Shown piece by piece: positions 1-8,023 of a stretch of 64,000 nucleotides of DNA (positions are counted from its first letter, which is position 1; the number at the start of each line of letters is the position of its first letter). The notes under the pieces were generated by a model that worked only from the letters and a program-made list of their open reading frames with translations, was not told where the DNA came from and searched no databases. The translations under genes were made by a program, and so were the position numbers. This DNA comes from Hydrogenophaga taeniospiralis CCUG 15921 (lineage in GTDB: Bacteria; Pseudomonadota; Gammaproteobacteria; Burkholderiales; Burkholderiaceae_C), in contig NZ_BCWR01000011.1 in assembly GCF_001592305.1 (NCBI RefSeq), positions 124,001 to 188,000 of the forward strand. Direction: 5' to 3'.

Positions 1-402
1 CAGCGGCACGAGTTCGGTCACGACCGGGCGGTCAAAGGCCTTGTCGCGCGCGAGTTCGTCCAGCAGCGCCTGCGCGGTCTCGCGCTGTTCATCGTTGGTG
101 AAGTAGATGCCGCTGCGGTACTGCGTGCCTGCGTCGTTGCCCTGGCGGTTGAGCGTGGTCGGGTCGTGGATCACGAAGAAGATCTCCAGGATCTCGCGGG
201 TGCTGATCACGGCCGGGTCGTACACCAGCTTCACTACCTCGTTGCAGCCGGTGCGGCCAGTGCACACGTCTTCGTAACTCGGTCGTTCGGCCTGGCCGTT
301 GCTGTAGCCCGACTCGACGTCGGTCACACCGCGCACCTCTTTGTAAACAGACTCGGTGCACCAGAAGCAGCCGCCGCCGAGCACGATGGTCGTTAGGGTC
401 AT
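1..402 (-). CDS. msrA: Peptide-methionine (S)-S-oxide reductase MsrA (3' end beyond the window)
   Basis: Reduces methionine-S-sulfoxide in oxidised proteins in the cytoplasm. The frame opens at an ATG at 402 and stays open to the window edge, giving 134 codons. The N-terminus carries the MsrA active-site motif GGCFWC (residues 9-14, catalytic Cys in FWC). It is followed by GYSNG and the family segments TGCNEVVKLVYDP, FFVIHDPTT and GTQYRSGI, which line the substrate pocket. Full-length MsrA is about 160-210 residues, so roughly the last quarter is missing because of the window boundary, not because the gene is broken. An AAGGAG-like sequence lies just upstream of the ATG. Confidence 0.93.
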   Translation of the reverse strand, partial: MTLTTIVLGGGCFWCTESVYKEVRGVTDVESGYSNGQAERPSYEDVCTGRTGCNEVVKLVYDPAVISTREILEIFFVIHDPTTLNRQGNDAGTQYRSGIYFTNDEQRETAQALLDELARDKAFDRPVVTELVPL

Positions 403-470
403 GGTTGATTCTCCTTGGCCCGCAGTATGGGACAAGCACCAAGCACCCACCGCCCCTGGGGTCGGCCGCG

Positions 471-1130
471 TCAGGCTTGTTTCGGCCAGGCGATGCTCGC
501 ACCCGCCAGACGGGACCGCAGCGCCTGCAAGTCGTCCGGCGTGTCCAGGTCGGTGACGTAGGCGTCGCGGTCGGCCTGGAGCCACTGTGTCGAGCCGGTG
601 TGGGCCAACATCCACGCCCGCACCGCATGGGGCCAGGGCTGCCCGGCAACCGCCTGCACGGCCTGCCAGGACAGCAGCACCGGATGACCGCGCACGCCGC
701 CGACCACGGGCACCTGCGCCTGCGTGTGCGCGGGTCGTTGCGCCCAGGCTCGCAGCAGTGGCCGGATGTCGTCGGCCGCCAGCAGCGGCAGGTCCGCCAC
801 CAGCAGCATCAGGTCGGTGCCCAGCTGCTGCCGCAGGTGTTCATGCACCGCCAGCCGCTGTGAGGCCGCCAGTTCGTCCGCGGGCCCGCCGTGCCGGATG
901 ACCTGCACTTCGCAGCGCCGGGCAAGCGCCAGCAGGGTGTCGGCGTACGGGCCGATCACGACGCTGATGGCCTCAATGCCCGACCGGCGCAGCGCGCGCA
1001 CCAGCCGCTCGAACAGGCTTTCCCCATCGATCAGCAACGCCGGTTTGGGCACACCACCCAGGCGACGGCCCAGCCCGGCCGCCAACAGGGTGGCCGCCAC
1101 CGGGGCGCCGGGGTGCACGGGCAGGTTCAT
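471..1130 (-). CDS. MobA/MocA-like molybdenum cofactor nucleotidyltransferase
   Basis: 219 residues. The N-terminal nucleotide-binding signature LLAAGLGRRLGGVPKP (residues 15-30) with a downstream LVADLP motif is typical of the NTP_transf_3 fold that attaches CMP or GMP to molybdopterin (MocA/MobA). It begins 4 bases after the stop of the XdhC-like gene, in the same direction as the molybdenum hydroxylase subunits. A role in preparing the dinucleotide cofactor for that enzyme is therefore the natural reading. Whether it uses CTP or GTP cannot be decided here; periplasmic hydroxylases of this type usually carry the cytosine form. Confidence 0.85.
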   Translation of the reverse strand: MNLPVHPGAPVAATLLAAGLGRRLGGVPKPALLIDGESLFERLVRALRRSGIEAISVVIGPYADTLLALARRCEVQVIRHGGPADELAASQRLAVHEHLRQQLGTDLMLLVADLPLLAADDIRPLLRAWAQRPAHTQAQVPVVGGVRGHPVLLSWQAVQAVAGQPWPHAVRAWMLAHTGSTQWLQADRDAYVTDLDTPDDLQALRSRLAGASIAWPKQA

Positions 1131-1134
1131 CTAT

Positions 1135-2196
1135 TCACACCGGGCAGCTGGCCGGCAGGTCTGCGGGTGCAGCCCCACCGTCCAGCCACGTGGCCTTGCC
1201 TTCGGCCACCGGCACCGGCGTGGCCCGCTGAATGCCGTTCTTCGCCGCCACCACCTCGGCCATGATGGACAGGGCGATCTCGGCCGGCGTCTTGCTGCCG
1301 ATGTACAGGCCGGCCGGCCCGTGCAGCGCGTCCAGCTCCGCCTCGCCCAGGCCGAAGTGTTCGCGCAGGCGCTCGCGCCGCAGCGCGGTGTGGCGTCGCG
1401 AGCCGATGGCGCCCACATAGAAGGCCTCGGACTGCAGCGCGTCGATCAGGGCCAGATCGTCGAGCTTGGGGTCGTGCGTCAGCGCCACCACGGCCGTGCG
1501 CGCGTCGGGCTGGAGGCGCAGCACCAGGTCGTCCGGCATCTCGTGGCTGAGGGTCACGCCGTCGAGTGACCAGCTGGCGCGCTGTTCCTCGCGCGGGTCG
1601 CAGACGATGACTTCGAAATTCAGGCTCAGCGCCATCTGACTCAGGAAGCGCGAGAGGTCGCCCGCGCCGATGAGGATCAGCCGGTGGCGCGGCCCGAAGT
1701 GGGTCACCAGCGCGTCGTCGCTCAGCTCCGGCACGCCGTCGCGCCGGCCCAGTTGCAAGTCCACCGCGCCGCTGTGCAGGTCCAGCCGACGTTCTGTGCT
1801 GCGCCGCTCCAGGTTGGCCTGCAGCAGCTCGGGCAGCTGGCTGTGCGCGGCCACCGGCTCCAGCACCAGTTCCACCGTGCCGCCGCAGGGCAGGCCGAAG
1901 CGGTGCGCCTGGTCGGCCGAGATGCCGTAGCGCAGCGTGGCGGGCCGGCCCTGCGCGCACACCGCGTCCAGGCCCTCTTCGCGCACGCGGCGGATCAGGT
2001 CGTCCTCGATGCAGCCGCCCGAGACCGAACCCACGGTTTCACCCCGGCCGTTGATGGCCATGAGCGAGCCCGGTGGCCGGGGCGACGAGCCCCAGGTGCG
2101 CGTCACCGTGACGAGCAACACGGGCAGGCCCGCCGCGTGCCAGGCCTGCGCCGCGCGCAGGACTTGGGTGTCCAAGTCTTCCATAGCGGTATTCAT
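1135..2196 (-). CDS. XdhC/CoxI-family molybdenum hydroxylase maturation protein
   Basis: 353 residues from ATG 2196. XdhC-type proteins bind the molybdenum cofactor, help sulfurate it and insert it into hydroxylases. The N-terminal XdhC/CoxI motif includes GSSPRPPGS and GGCIE. The C-terminal Rossmann-like half contains LILIGAGDLSRFL, AVVALTHDPKLDD and the terminal signature YVGAIGSRRH. The ATG shares one base with the stop of the large subunit (TGATG), so translation is probably coupled. A longer frame upstream exists but runs antisense to nothing useful and overlaps the large subunit gene, so the coupled ATG was chosen. Confidence 0.88.
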   Translation of the reverse strand: MNTAMEDLDTQVLRAAQAWHAAGLPVLLVTVTRTWGSSPRPPGSLMAINGRGETVGSVSGGCIEDDLIRRVREEGLDAVCAQGRPATLRYGISADQAHRFGLPCGGTVELVLEPVAAHSQLPELLQANLERRSTERRLDLHSGAVDLQLGRRDGVPELSDDALVTHFGPRHRLILIGAGDLSRFLSQMALSLNFEVIVCDPREEQRASWSLDGVTLSHEMPDDLVLRLQPDARTAVVALTHDPKLDDLALIDALQSEAFYVGAIGSRRHTALRRERLREHFGLGEAELDALHGPAGLYIGSKTPAEIALSIMAEVVAAKNGIQRATPVPVAEGKATWLDGGAAPADLPASCPV

Positions 2197-4433
2197 CACG
2201 CCAGCTTGAATGGCAGCTCGCGCAGCGGCTTGCCAGTGAGGCGGCTGATGGCGTTGGCAAAGGCCGGCGCCAGCGGTGGCAGGCCCGGTTCGCCCATGCC
2301 GGTGGGTGGGTCGGCGCTGGGCACGGTGTGCACGCTGATGGCCGGCATGTCGGTCATGCGCGCCACCGTGTAGTCGCCGAAGTTCTGCTGCTCGACCACG
2401 CCGTCCTTGAGCGTGATGGCCGCCCCCGGCAGGCACATGCCCAGGCCCATCAGGGCCGCGCCCTGCACCTGCGTCTCCAGCGTGCGCGGGTTGACCACCA
2501 GGTTGCAGTGCACGCCGGCCGTGGCCGTGTGCAGCACGGGCTGGCCGTCTTTCACCGAGGCCTCGACCACGTAGGCCACCACCGACTCGAACGACTCGTG
2601 CACCGCCACGCCCCAGGCGCGGCCTGCAGGCAACTGCTTCTTGCCGTAGCCGCTCTTGTCCACCGCCAGCTGCAGGGCGGCGCGGTGGCGCGGGTGCTCG
2701 GCGCCCATGAGCTTCATGCGGTAGGCCACCGGGTCCTGGTTGGTCTCGCGGGCGATCTGGTCGATCAGCGTTTCCATGACGAAGGCCGTGTGGGTGCTGC
2801 CCACGCTGCGCCACCACAGCACCGGCACGTTCTGCTTGGGGTGATGCACCGTCAGCCGCATGGGCAGCGGGTACGGCGCGCGCATGCCCTCCACGGCGGT
2901 GATGTCAACGCCGTTCTTGACCATCATCGCTTCGAAGGGCGAACCGGCCAGGATGGACTGGCCCACGATCACGTGGTCCCAGGCCAGCACCTTGCCGGTC
3001 GCGTCAAAGCCGACCTGCGCGCGGTGCAGGTGCATGGGGCGGTAGTAGCCGCCCTTGATGTCGTCCTCGCGGCTCCACAGCGTGCGCACCGGCTCGCGCA
3101 GGCCGGCGGCCTGGGCCGCCTTGGCGATGGTGCAAGCCTCCACCACGTAGTCGCTGGTGGGGATGGCACGTCTGCCAAACCCGCCGCCGGCGGACTGCAC
3201 CAGCACCTTCACCTGCTCGGGCTTGAGGCCCAGGGTCTTCGCGGCGGCCATGCCGTCCAGGCCCGGCATCTGCGAGCCGACCCACAGCGTGGCGCCCTGC
3301 TCGGACAGCTCCACCGTGCAGTTCAGGGGCTCCATGGGCGCGTGCGCCAGGTAGGGAAAAACGAACTCGGCCTCGATCTTTTTCGGCGCGTTCGCGAGCG
3401 GCGCCATGTCGGCGTCGAAGTGTTTCGCGCCGGGTTGGCCGGCCAGTTCGCGGTACTGCACCAGCTGGCGGGCGCTGTCCACCTTCTCGACAGCGCTGGC
3501 GTCCCACTCCAGCTTGAGCGCGTCGCGCGCGGTCTTGGCGGGCCAATAGCCGTCGGCGATCACCGCCACGCCCTCGGCACCGCGGTCCAGCGGCACGCGC
3601 AGCACCGCCTTCACGCCCTTGACGGCGCGCGCTGCGGTGTCGTCCACCGACTTCAGCTTCGCGCCGAACACGGGCGGGCGCGCAACCACGGCGGTGAGCT
3701 GGCCGGGGCGGCGCACGTCGATGCCGAAGTCCTGCCGGCCGCTGCTCTTGGCGGCGGCGTCCAGCCGCGTGGTGGGCTGGCCGATCAGGCGGAACTGCTT
3801 AGGGTCCTTGAGCGTGACGCTGGCGGGCACCGGCAAGGCCATCGCGGCTTCGGCCAACTCGCCGTAGCCCAGGCGCCGGCCACCGGCGCCGAGCACCGCG
3901 CCGTTCTGTGTGCGCAGGCTGGCGGCGTCCACGCCCCAGCGCGTGGCGGCCGCCTGCACCAGCATGGCCCGGGCGCGGGCGCCCAGCTCGCGGTACTGCG
4001 TGAAGCTGTGTTTGATGGAGTTGGAACCGCCCGTGAGGTGCATGCCAAACCGCGGGTCGGCGTAGGCCATGTCGTTGGTGCCCAGCTGGCTGCGCACCTT
4101 GCTCCAGTCGGCGTCCAGTTCCTCGGCCAGGATCATGGGCAGCGCGGTCTGCACGCCCTGGCCGAACTCCAGCCGGTTGACCGTGACGGTGACGATGCCG
4201 TCGGGCGCGATGGCCACGAAGGCACCGGGCATCTCCACCGGCTTGAGGGCGGCGGGGGCAGCGGCGCCCTGGCTCTGCGCGGCCAGCGGGAACAGGCCCA
4301 GCGCAAAGCCGCTGGCCGCGCCCAGCTTGAGGAAGGTGCGGCGCGGCAGCTCGGCCACGGGCGCCGCCGCCTGGTCGCGCGCCAGCAGGTGTTGCAGCGC
4401 GCGTGGGAGTTCTTGCATCGAATGGGTGAACAT
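2196..4433 (-). CDS. Molybdopterin-binding large subunit of an IorB-like aldehyde/isoquinoline oxidoreductase
   Basis: 745 residues. The N-terminus carries a twin-arginine signal (RRTFLKLGAASGFALG, about residues 32-47), so the holoenzyme is probably exported folded by Tat. Family motifs of the xanthine oxidase-type large chain are present, including GGGFGRRAIPTSDYVVEA and VPVLWWRSVGSTHTAF, and the C-terminus contains GMGEPGLPPLAPAFANA, which holds the usual catalytic-Glu region. ATG 4433 was chosen because AAGGAG lies just upstream; an in-frame codon 72 bases further up would overlap the small subunit. It forms a two-subunit enzyme with the adjacent 2Fe-2S protein. Electron acceptor and substrate are not evident. 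Confidence 0.9.
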   Translation of the reverse strand: MFTHSMQELPRALQHLLARDQAAAPVAELPRRTFLKLGAASGFALGLFPLAAQSQGAAAPAALKPVEMPGAFVAIAPDGIVTVTVNRLEFGQGVQTALPMILAEELDADWSKVRSQLGTNDMAYADPRFGMHLTGGSNSIKHSFTQYRELGARARAMLVQAAATRWGVDAASLRTQNGAVLGAGGRRLGYGELAEAAMALPVPASVTLKDPKQFRLIGQPTTRLDAAAKSSGRQDFGIDVRRPGQLTAVVARPPVFGAKLKSVDDTAARAVKGVKAVLRVPLDRGAEGVAVIADGYWPAKTARDALKLEWDASAVEKVDSARQLVQYRELAGQPGAKHFDADMAPLANAPKKIEAEFVFPYLAHAPMEPLNCTVELSEQGATLWVGSQMPGLDGMAAAKTLGLKPEQVKVLVQSAGGGFGRRAIPTSDYVVEACTIAKAAQAAGLREPVRTLWSREDDIKGGYYRPMHLHRAQVGFDATGKVLAWDHVIVGQSILAGSPFEAMMVKNGVDITAVEGMRAPYPLPMRLTVHHPKQNVPVLWWRSVGSTHTAFVMETLIDQIARETNQDPVAYRMKLMGAEHPRHRAALQLAVDKSGYGKKQLPAGRAWGVAVHESFESVVAYVVEASVKDGQPVLHTATAGVHCNLVVNPRTLETQVQGAALMGLGMCLPGAAITLKDGVVEQQNFGDYTVARMTDMPAISVHTVPSADPPTGMGEPGLPPLAPAFANAISRLTGKPLRELPFKLA

Positions 4434-4446
4434 GGTGGGTGCTCCT

Positions 4447-4920
4447 TCAGGCCAGGTTGCGCGCGGCGTCGGCCACGGCGGCGCGGATGCGGGCGTAGGT
4501 GCCACAGCGGCAGACGTTGCCGGCCATGGCGGCGTCGATGTCGGCGGCGCTCGGTTGTTTACCCTTGGGCAGTGTTTTGAGGAAAGCGGTGGCGCTCATG
4601 ATCTGGCCGCTCTGGCAGTAGCCGCACTGCGCCACGTCGTGCTTCACCCAGGCGTCGCGCACGGCGCGGCCCACGCGGTCGTCTCCCCCGGTGACGGCTT
4701 CGATGGTGGTGATCTTCTTGCCCTCGACGCTGCTGATGGGCGTGACGCAGGAGCGCACGGCCTGGCCGTCGACGTGCACGGTGCAGGCGCCGCACAGGGC
4801 CGCGCCACAGCCGAACTTGGTGCCGGTCAGGCCCAGCGAATCGCGCAGCGCCCATAGCACGGGCGTGGAGGGATCGACGTCGAGCTGCTGGGCGCGACCG
4901 TTGACTTGCAAGGTGGTCAT
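4447..4920 (-). CDS. 2Fe-2S small subunit of the molybdenum hydroxylase (IorA/CoxS-like)
   Basis: 157 residues with the two-cluster layout of this family. A plant-type ferredoxin cluster is marked by [18 protein letters not shown]. An all-alpha second domain has [12 protein letters not shown] and [12 protein letters not shown]. It carries electrons from the molybdenum centre to the acceptor. It is first in the operon, 13 bases ahead of the large subunit, and divergent from an AraC-type regulator. It has no signal peptide of its own, so it would be co-exported with the Tat-tagged large subunit. Confidence 0.93.
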   Translation of the reverse strand: MTTLQVNGRAQQLDVDPSTPVLWALRDSLGLTGTKFGCGAALCGACTVHVDGQAVRSCVTPISSVEGKKITTIEAVTGGDDRVGRAVRDAWVKHDVAQCGYCQSGQIMSATAFLKTLPKGKQPSAADIDAAMAGNVCRCGTYARIRAAVADAARNLA

Positions 4921-5120
4921 GGGGGATCTCCTGGAAACATGGGGAACGGGGATGCGGGTTCCCGTGGCCGCAACCCCGGGAAGGGCGCCAGTGTCGTCTC
5001 GGGGCCCCGCCCGGCGTTAGCCTGAACCTGCGCCATGTTTGCCCAATCCTGCGACCGCCCTGCACAAACGGGCAAGGGCCGATACCATGGGCCGCCGAGA
5101 CAACACCGCCCTGCCTTGCC

Positions 5121-6071
5121 ATGCCCGTCCCTTCTTCCTCCTCCCCACCCGCGCCCGGCGCGCGCGCATCCATCGTCCGGCGTTTGCTGGAGCGGGCGAT
5201 CGACGGTCCACCGCAACAGCCCCCCGAGATTCCGGGGCTGGTGCTTATCCGCGTCGACCAGCCCTACCTGAACATCTGCAGCGTCTATGAACCCTGCGTG
5301 GCCGTGATCGCGCAGGGCAGCAAGCGGATCGTGCTGGGTGACGAGACCCTGTGTTACGGCGAAGACCGCTACCTGATCACGTCGATGGACCTGCCAGTGA
5401 GGTCGGCCGTGGTCGAAGCCAGCGCCGAGCGGCCGTACCTCGGCGTGGCGCTGCGCCTGGACTGGCGCGAGATCGCCTCGCTGATGCTGGAGTCACCCGC
5501 GTCCGTGCCCGCGCCCATGCTGGGCGGCGCCGCCCGCGACAGCCGCGCCATGACCACCGGCGCCCTCACCGCGCCGCTGCTCGAAGCCTTTGACCGACTG
5601 CTCGGCCTGCTGGACCAGCCCGAGCACATTCCGGCGCTGGCGCCGCTGATCAAACGCGAGATCCACTACCGCCTGCTCACGGGCGAAGCCGGGGCGCGCC
5701 TGCGCCAGATCGCCACCGTGGACACCCAGAGCCACCAGGTCGCGCGCGCCATCGCCAGCCTCAACGCCCGCTTCACCGAGCCCTTGCGGGTCGAGGCGCT
5801 GGCCCGCGAATCGGGCATGAGCCTCTCGACCTTCCACCACCATTTCAAGACGCTGACGGCCATGAGCCCGCTGCAGTACCAGAAGCAGCTGCGCCTGACC
5901 GAGGCGCGCCGCCTCATGCTGTCCGAAGGCATGGACGCGTCCACCTCGGCGTTTCGCGTCGGCTACGAAAGCCCGTCGCAGTTCAGCCGCGAGTACCGGC
6001 GCATGTTCGGCGCCCCGCCGTCGAAAGACATCGCCGATTTCCGCTGGCAGCAGGAGCCCGTGGCGGCCTGA
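5121..6071 (+). CDS. AraC-family transcriptional regulator
   Basis: 316 residues. The N-terminal half matches the AraC_N ligand-binding region (LNICSVYEPCVAVIAQGSKR, then ITSMDLPVRS). The C-terminal third is a double helix-turn-helix of AraC type (LARESGMSLSTFHHHFK, AFRVGYESPSQFSREYRRMFG, PP). It is transcribed away from the molybdenum hydroxylase operon across about 200 bases, so control of that operon is the likeliest role; this is inferred from position only. An in-frame ATG is not available between 5121 and the conserved part, so this start is kept. Confidence 0.88.
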   Translation: MPVPSSSSPPAPGARASIVRRLLERAIDGPPQQPPEIPGLVLIRVDQPYLNICSVYEPCVAVIAQGSKRIVLGDETLCYGEDRYLITSMDLPVRSAVVEASAERPYLGVALRLDWREIASLMLESPASVPAPMLGGAARDSRAMTTGALTAPLLEAFDRLLGLLDQPEHIPALAPLIKREIHYRLLTGEAGARLRQIATVDTQSHQVARAIASLNARFTEPLRVEALARESGMSLSTFHHHFKTLTAMSPLQYQKQLRLTEARRLMLSEGMDASTSAFRVGYESPSQFSREYRRMFGAPPSKDIADFRWQQEPVAA

Positions 6072-6072
6072 C

Positions 6073-6099
6073 GGGCGAACGTCCCACGGAACGTCGCCC
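6073..6099. terminator. Imperfect hairpin between convergent genes
   Basis: GGGCGAACGT and ACGTCGCCC face each other across a short loop, with one bulged base. The hairpin lies between the convergent stops of the AraC regulator and the TolC-like lipoprotein. There is no strong T tract, so a terminator role is only plausible. Confidence 0.3.
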
Positions 6100-6131
6100 C
6101 CGTGGACGGTGCGATGGCGCCCGCTGCGGGC

Positions 6132-8003
6132 TCACTCGGCGTGCAGCCACTCGCGCAATGTGCCCAGATGGGCCGTCAGCGCCGCGAGCAGGGTCTTTTG
6201 ATGGATGCCGGCGCGCGCCTCGCGCGGCACCGTGGTGTCGAAGCGCGAACGGCGCAGCACCTCGCCCTGGGCATTGCTCAAGGACAGGGTCCAGGTCGCC
6301 TTCTCCAGGTCGCCGGCCTGCTGGCGCTGCAGGTCCAGTGTGAGCGTGGCGGGCTCGCTCCCGTTGTGGCCCATGTCCTGGCGCTGCAGGAAGTCGGCGG
6401 TCAGGGTGGTCAGCGGCGTGACATCGCCCGGTGCCACATCGCCCGTGACCGCCAGGCCCACGCTGTGCGGGGCTGGCCCGAAGAGGTTGGACGACATCAC
6501 GAAGGCGTTTTCCTGCGTGGCCCGCAGATGGGCCCGCACCCGCTCGGTCAGTTGGGGCAGGTCGTTGCCCTCGAAGTCGTCGGCGATCGGGTCGAAGCCC
6601 AGGGTGTTGTACAGGCGCCCGAAGGCGATGTGCGCGTTGGCGTAGGCGTTGGCGCGCTGGTAGGCGCCCAGCACGGCGCGGGCCTGGGTGCGGATCGCTT
6701 CGAGTTCGCTCTCCAGCCGGGCCGAGACCGAGGCGCGCGTGAACGCGGCCAGGCGCGTGTCCACCTGCGCGGCCTGGTCGGCCAGCTTGAAATCTTCCAG
6801 CGCCATACGGTAGCGCTCGGCGCTCACGCGGGCCTGCGTGAGGATGGCCATGGACAAGGCCATGCGGCGGGCCTCGTCAGTCTGCGCCTGGTAGGCCTGG
6901 GCGTTCTTCATCGCCGGGACCGACACCAGCCGCATCAGGTTCCAGGCCAGGCTCAGGCCGCCTTCGCTCCAGCTGTTGTTGTACAGAAAGCGGTTGGAGT
7001 CGAACTGGCGCCCGTAGCTGAAACTGATGCCGGGCAACAGGGCCAGCATCTGCTTGCGCGCCTCGTCGGCGGTGATGCGCCGGCGCAGGTCTTCCTCGCG
7101 CAGCTCCGGGCGCTGCAACAGCGCCATGTCTTCGAGCTGGGTGACGTCTTTGGGCGCCGCGGGCAAGGCCACCTCGTCGGCCTCGGCGACCTGGAAGTCC
7201 ACGCCGGGGGGCACGTTCATCAGGGCGGCGAGTTCGCGTTTGGCGAACTCCAGGTCCTGGCGGCGCTGGTTGAGCAGCACGGTGGCGTCGAGCAGGGCGC
7301 GCTGGTAGGCCAGGGCCACGCCGGGCGGAATGATCTTCTGCGTCTCGGCCTCACGCGAGCGGGCCAGCGCCAGCGAGGCTTTCTGCAGCACCTCGTCCGC
7401 CTGGGCGTTGAGACGCTGCGCGCCCAGGGCGCGCCAGTAGGCGGCCCGCACGTCCTGCAGCATGTTCTGCACGACTTTGCGGCGGCGCTCTTCGGAGATC
7501 AGGAACTGGTCGCCCTGCTGGCGCGCGCGGTAGTACGAGACGCCGAAGTCCAGCGCGTTCCAGCTGAATTCGATGCCGCGCGTGTGGTGGCGGCGTTCGT
7601 CCGAACGGGTCGGGTTGCTCGACGCCGCACCGTCCAGCAGACCGATGCTGGTGCCGCCCGAGTCGTTGCTGCGCTCGTTGTAGCCCGCACTGGCCACCAG
7701 TTGCGGCAGCATGTCGTAACGGGTGTGGTTGGCCAGACCCTGGGCCAGCGCGGACTCCATCTTCTTGAGGCGGTAGTCCAGGTTGTATTTGAGGGCGCGG
7801 GCCACCGCTTCTTCCATGGTGATGGCGGCGGTGATGGGGGCCTGGCCGCTGTACATCCTGGCGGTGTCTTGCAAGACGCGCTCGCGCACCTCGTCCTGGG
7901 TCAGGGCCTTGGGGGCCACGGTGCAGCCGGCCAGCAGCGCCGCGCAGGCCAGGGCCAGCGCGATCCGCGGCCCGGGGGCACGGGTCAGGGATGGGGTGTT
8001 CAT
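6132..8003 (-). CDS. TolC-family outer-membrane efflux/secretion lipoprotein
   Basis: 623 residues from ATG 8003, chosen for the AGAGGA sequence 9 bases upstream. The signal peptide ends in a lipobox LLAGC (Cys27), giving a lipid-anchored outer-membrane protein. The body is rich in long alpha-helical heptads (for example the repeats around AEVRRAL- and ELEAIRTQARAVLGAYQRANAYA-like segments), as in OEP/TolC trimeric channels. The C-terminal 130 residues go beyond the usual TolC length. It starts 20 bases after the stop of the giant DUF4347 surface protein and is probably co-transcribed, which suggests an outer-membrane exit for that protein. No ABC transporter or membrane-fusion partner is encoded nearby. 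Confidence 0.8.
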   Translation of the reverse strand: MNTPSLTRAPGPRIALALACAALLAGCTVAPKALTQDEVRERVLQDTARMYSGQAPITAAITMEEAVARALKYNLDYRLKKMESALAQGLANHTRYDMLPQLVASAGYNERSNDSGGTSIGLLDGAASSNPTRSDERRHHTRGIEFSWNALDFGVSYYRARQQGDQFLISEERRRKVVQNMLQDVRAAYWRALGAQRLNAQADEVLQKASLALARSREAETQKIIPPGVALAYQRALLDATVLLNQRRQDLEFAKRELAALMNVPPGVDFQVAEADEVALPAAPKDVTQLEDMALLQRPELREEDLRRRITADEARKQMLALLPGISFSYGRQFDSNRFLYNNSWSEGGLSLAWNLMRLVSVPAMKNAQAYQAQTDEARRMALSMAILTQARVSAERYRMALEDFKLADQAAQVDTRLAAFTRASVSARLESELEAIRTQARAVLGAYQRANAYANAHIAFGRLYNTLGFDPIADDFEGNDLPQLTERVRAHLRATQENAFVMSSNLFGPAPHSVGLAVTGDVAPGDVTPLTTLTADFLQRQDMGHNGSEPATLTLDLQRQQAGDLEKATWTLSLSNAQGEVLRRSRFDTTVPREARAGIHQKTLLAALTAHLGTLREWLHAE

Positions 8004-8023
8004 GGTGTGCATTCCTCTTCGCA

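Noticed and set aside
2328..4580. 750-codon open frame antisense to the molybdenum hydroxylase
   Set aside because: Low-complexity His/Arg/Gly protein with no family features opposite a well supported gene.
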